Under the pieces are notes generated by a model. That model was given only the letters and a program-made list of their open reading frames with translations. It had not been told where the DNA came from and did not search any database. Positions 5,211-6,277 of a stretch of DNA of 6,277 bases are shown in pieces. A program made the position numbers and the translations under genes. How positions within the stretch are numbered: the stretch's first letter is position 1; the number at the start of each line of letters is the position of its first letter. Source of the DNA: Opitutia bacterium UBA7397 (lineage in GTDB: Bacteria > Verrucomicrobiota > Verrucomicrobiia > Opitutales > UBA953); NCBI GenBank assembly GCA_002470605.1, contig DKND01000072.1:46684-52960 (forward strand). Direction: 5' to 3'.

Positions 5211-6277
5211 ATGGCCGCCATCACTCGCACCCCTCTCGCTCAACTCGACCCGGAAATCGATCGCCTCATCAAGGCGGAGCTTAAGCGTCAGCAAACGCAC
5301 CTCGAGCTGATCGCGTCAGAGAATTTCACCCTGCCTGCCATCATGGAAGCCCAGGGGAGCGTGCTGACCAATAAGTATGCCGAAGGTTATCCTGGCAAAC
5401 GCTGGTATGGTGGTTGCGAAGTCGTCGATGCCATCGAGCAATTGGCAATCGATCGTGCGAAGGTCCTTTTCGGCGCCGATCATGCGAACGTCCAGCCGCA
5501 CTCCGGCAGCCAGGCGAACGCGGCCGTCTATTTCGCAACGATCAAGCCGGGTGATAAGATTCTTACCATGAATCTTTCGCACGGCGGACACTTGACGCAC
5601 GGCAACGCCGCGAATTTTTCCGGCAAACTTTACACCGTCGTGCATTACGGCGTCGGCGCGGACGGTCGGATTAATTACGACGAGGTGGAAGAAATGGCGA
5701 AGCGCGAGAAACCGAAGATGATCACCGTCGGCGCCTCGGCTTATGCCCGCGAAATCGACTTCGCCCGTTTCGGAAAGATCGCCAAAGAAAACGGTGCGCT
5801 CTTGTTGGCGGACATCGCCCACATCGCCGGCCTCGTGGCAGCGGGGGTCCATCCTTCGCCGATTCCTCACGCCGATTTCGTGACCACCACGACGCACAAG
5901 ACGCTGCGTGGTCCGCGCGGCGGCTTGATTCTTTGTAAGGCCGAGTTTGCTAAGGCGATCGATGCCTCGGTTTTCCCCGGCGCCCAGGGCGGCCCGCTCG
6001 AGCACGTGATTGCTGCTAAGGCGGTTTGTTTCGGCCAATGCGCCACGGAAGATTTTAAGGATTACGCCCGCCAAGTCGTCGCGAACTCTAAGGCCCTGGC
6101 CGATGCGTTGGTCGCCTTAGGTTTTAGTTTAATTAGCGGCGGCACCGACAATCACCTTAGCTTGATTGATTTGCGTAAGAGTCACCCAAATGTCACAGGG
6201 AAGGATGCGCAGCTCGCTTTGGACGCTGCACATATTACGACAAACAAGAACACCGTTCCCGATGAAACGCGTAGCCC
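5211..6277 (+). CDS. glyA: Serine hydroxymethyltransferase, C-terminal end cut by the right edge
   Basis: GlyA converts serine and tetrahydrofolate into glycine and 5,10-methylene-THF, using PLP, in the cytosol. The window holds 355 of an expected 415-430 residues. Visible motifs: LELIASENF (31-39), TNKYAEGYPGKRWYGGCE (53-70), QPHSGSQAN (95-103) for PLP phosphate binding, LSHGGHLTHG (122-131), GASAYAREIDF (174-184; Ala where Pro or Ser is usual), LLADIAHIAGLVAAG (198-212) with the PLP-ring Asp201, and TTTTHKTLRGPRGG (225-238) with the PLP-lysine Lys230, matching Lys229 of E. coli. QGGPLEHVIAAKAV (259-272) follows, with Glu where many have Met. No catalytic residue is missing. The ATG at 5211 fits the family start, but there is no Shine-Dalgarno site and the 61-bp leader is pyrimidine-rich. 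It supplies the glycine used by PurD upstream. Confidence 0.97.
   Translation, partial: MAAITRTPLAQLDPEIDRLIKAELKRQQTHLELIASENFTLPAIMEAQGSVLTNKYAEGYPGKRWYGGCEVVDAIEQLAIDRAKVLFGADHANVQPHSGSQANAAVYFATIKPGDKILTMNLSHGGHLTHGNAANFSGKLYTVVHYGVGADGRINYDEVEEMAKREKPKMITVGASAYAREIDFARFGKIAKENGALLLADIAHIAGLVAAGVHPSPIPHADFVTTTTHKTLRGPRGGLILCKAEFAKAIDASVFPGAQGGPLEHVIAAKAVCFGQCATEDFKDYARQVVANSKALADALVALGFSLISGGTDNHLSLIDLRKSHPNVTGKDAQLALDAAHITTNKNTVPDETRS

Noticed and set aside
5316..6074. Long minus-strand open frame (252 codons) opposite glyA
   Set aside because: The plus strand here codes for the PLP-binding core of serine hydroxymethyltransferase, including Lys230. The opposite frame is a shadow.

Overview
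The window looks like chromosomal DNA of a moderately GC-rich bacterium. I infer a member of the Verrucomicrobiota (Opitutae-like) with moderate confidence. The reasons are the purD / low-molecular-weight phosphatase / rpiB / glyA order, the scarcity of Shine-Dalgarno sites, an arginine/glycine-rich lineage-type hypothetical protein, and degenerate TTGYCCMC-type octamer repeats between genes. No phylogenetic test was possible.

Left part (1-1183). A very acidic protein runs off the left edge on the minus strand (start at 155). Divergent from it, across about 92 bp, is a complete 243-aa GT-A fold (GT8-like) glycosyltransferase at 248-979. The roughly 200 bp between this gene and the next, convergent gene is packed with structure: a perfect 13-bp hairpin that swallows the glycosyltransferase stop codon, a short array of 8-bp repeats, a long imperfect palindrome, a second array of the same octamer in inverted orientation, and a hairpin just past the stop of the convergent gene. 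It probably works as a bidirectional terminator and may be a small non-autonomous repeat element.

Middle (1184-2839). A 476-aa minus-strand protein of unknown function has a disordered R/G/D/P-rich N-terminal segment and a conserved-looking His/Cys-containing core. About 105 bp beyond its start lies tRNA-Leu(GAG) on the plus strand, with encoded CCA and its own rho-independent terminator.

Right part (2883-6277). A plus-strand cluster reads purD, a low-molecular-weight phosphatase with the YwlE-type CTGNTCRS loop, rpiB (ATGA overlap with the phosphatase) and glyA (truncated by the right edge). The metabolism is coherent. RpiB interconverts ribulose-5-P and ribose-5-P (PRPP precursor), GlyA makes glycine and methylene-THF, and PurD joins glycine to phosphoribosylamine. 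The phosphatase-rpiB-glyA order parallels the ywlE-ywlF-ywlG-glyA locus of Bacillus, so the phosphatase may be a protein-arginine phosphatase.

Most of the window is ordinary housekeeping DNA. The parts most worth a second look are the structured, repeat-filled convergent spacer at 971-1180, the uncharacterised R/G-rich protein, and the YwlE-like signature in the phosphatase. I see no phage, transposase, CRISPR or defence system.
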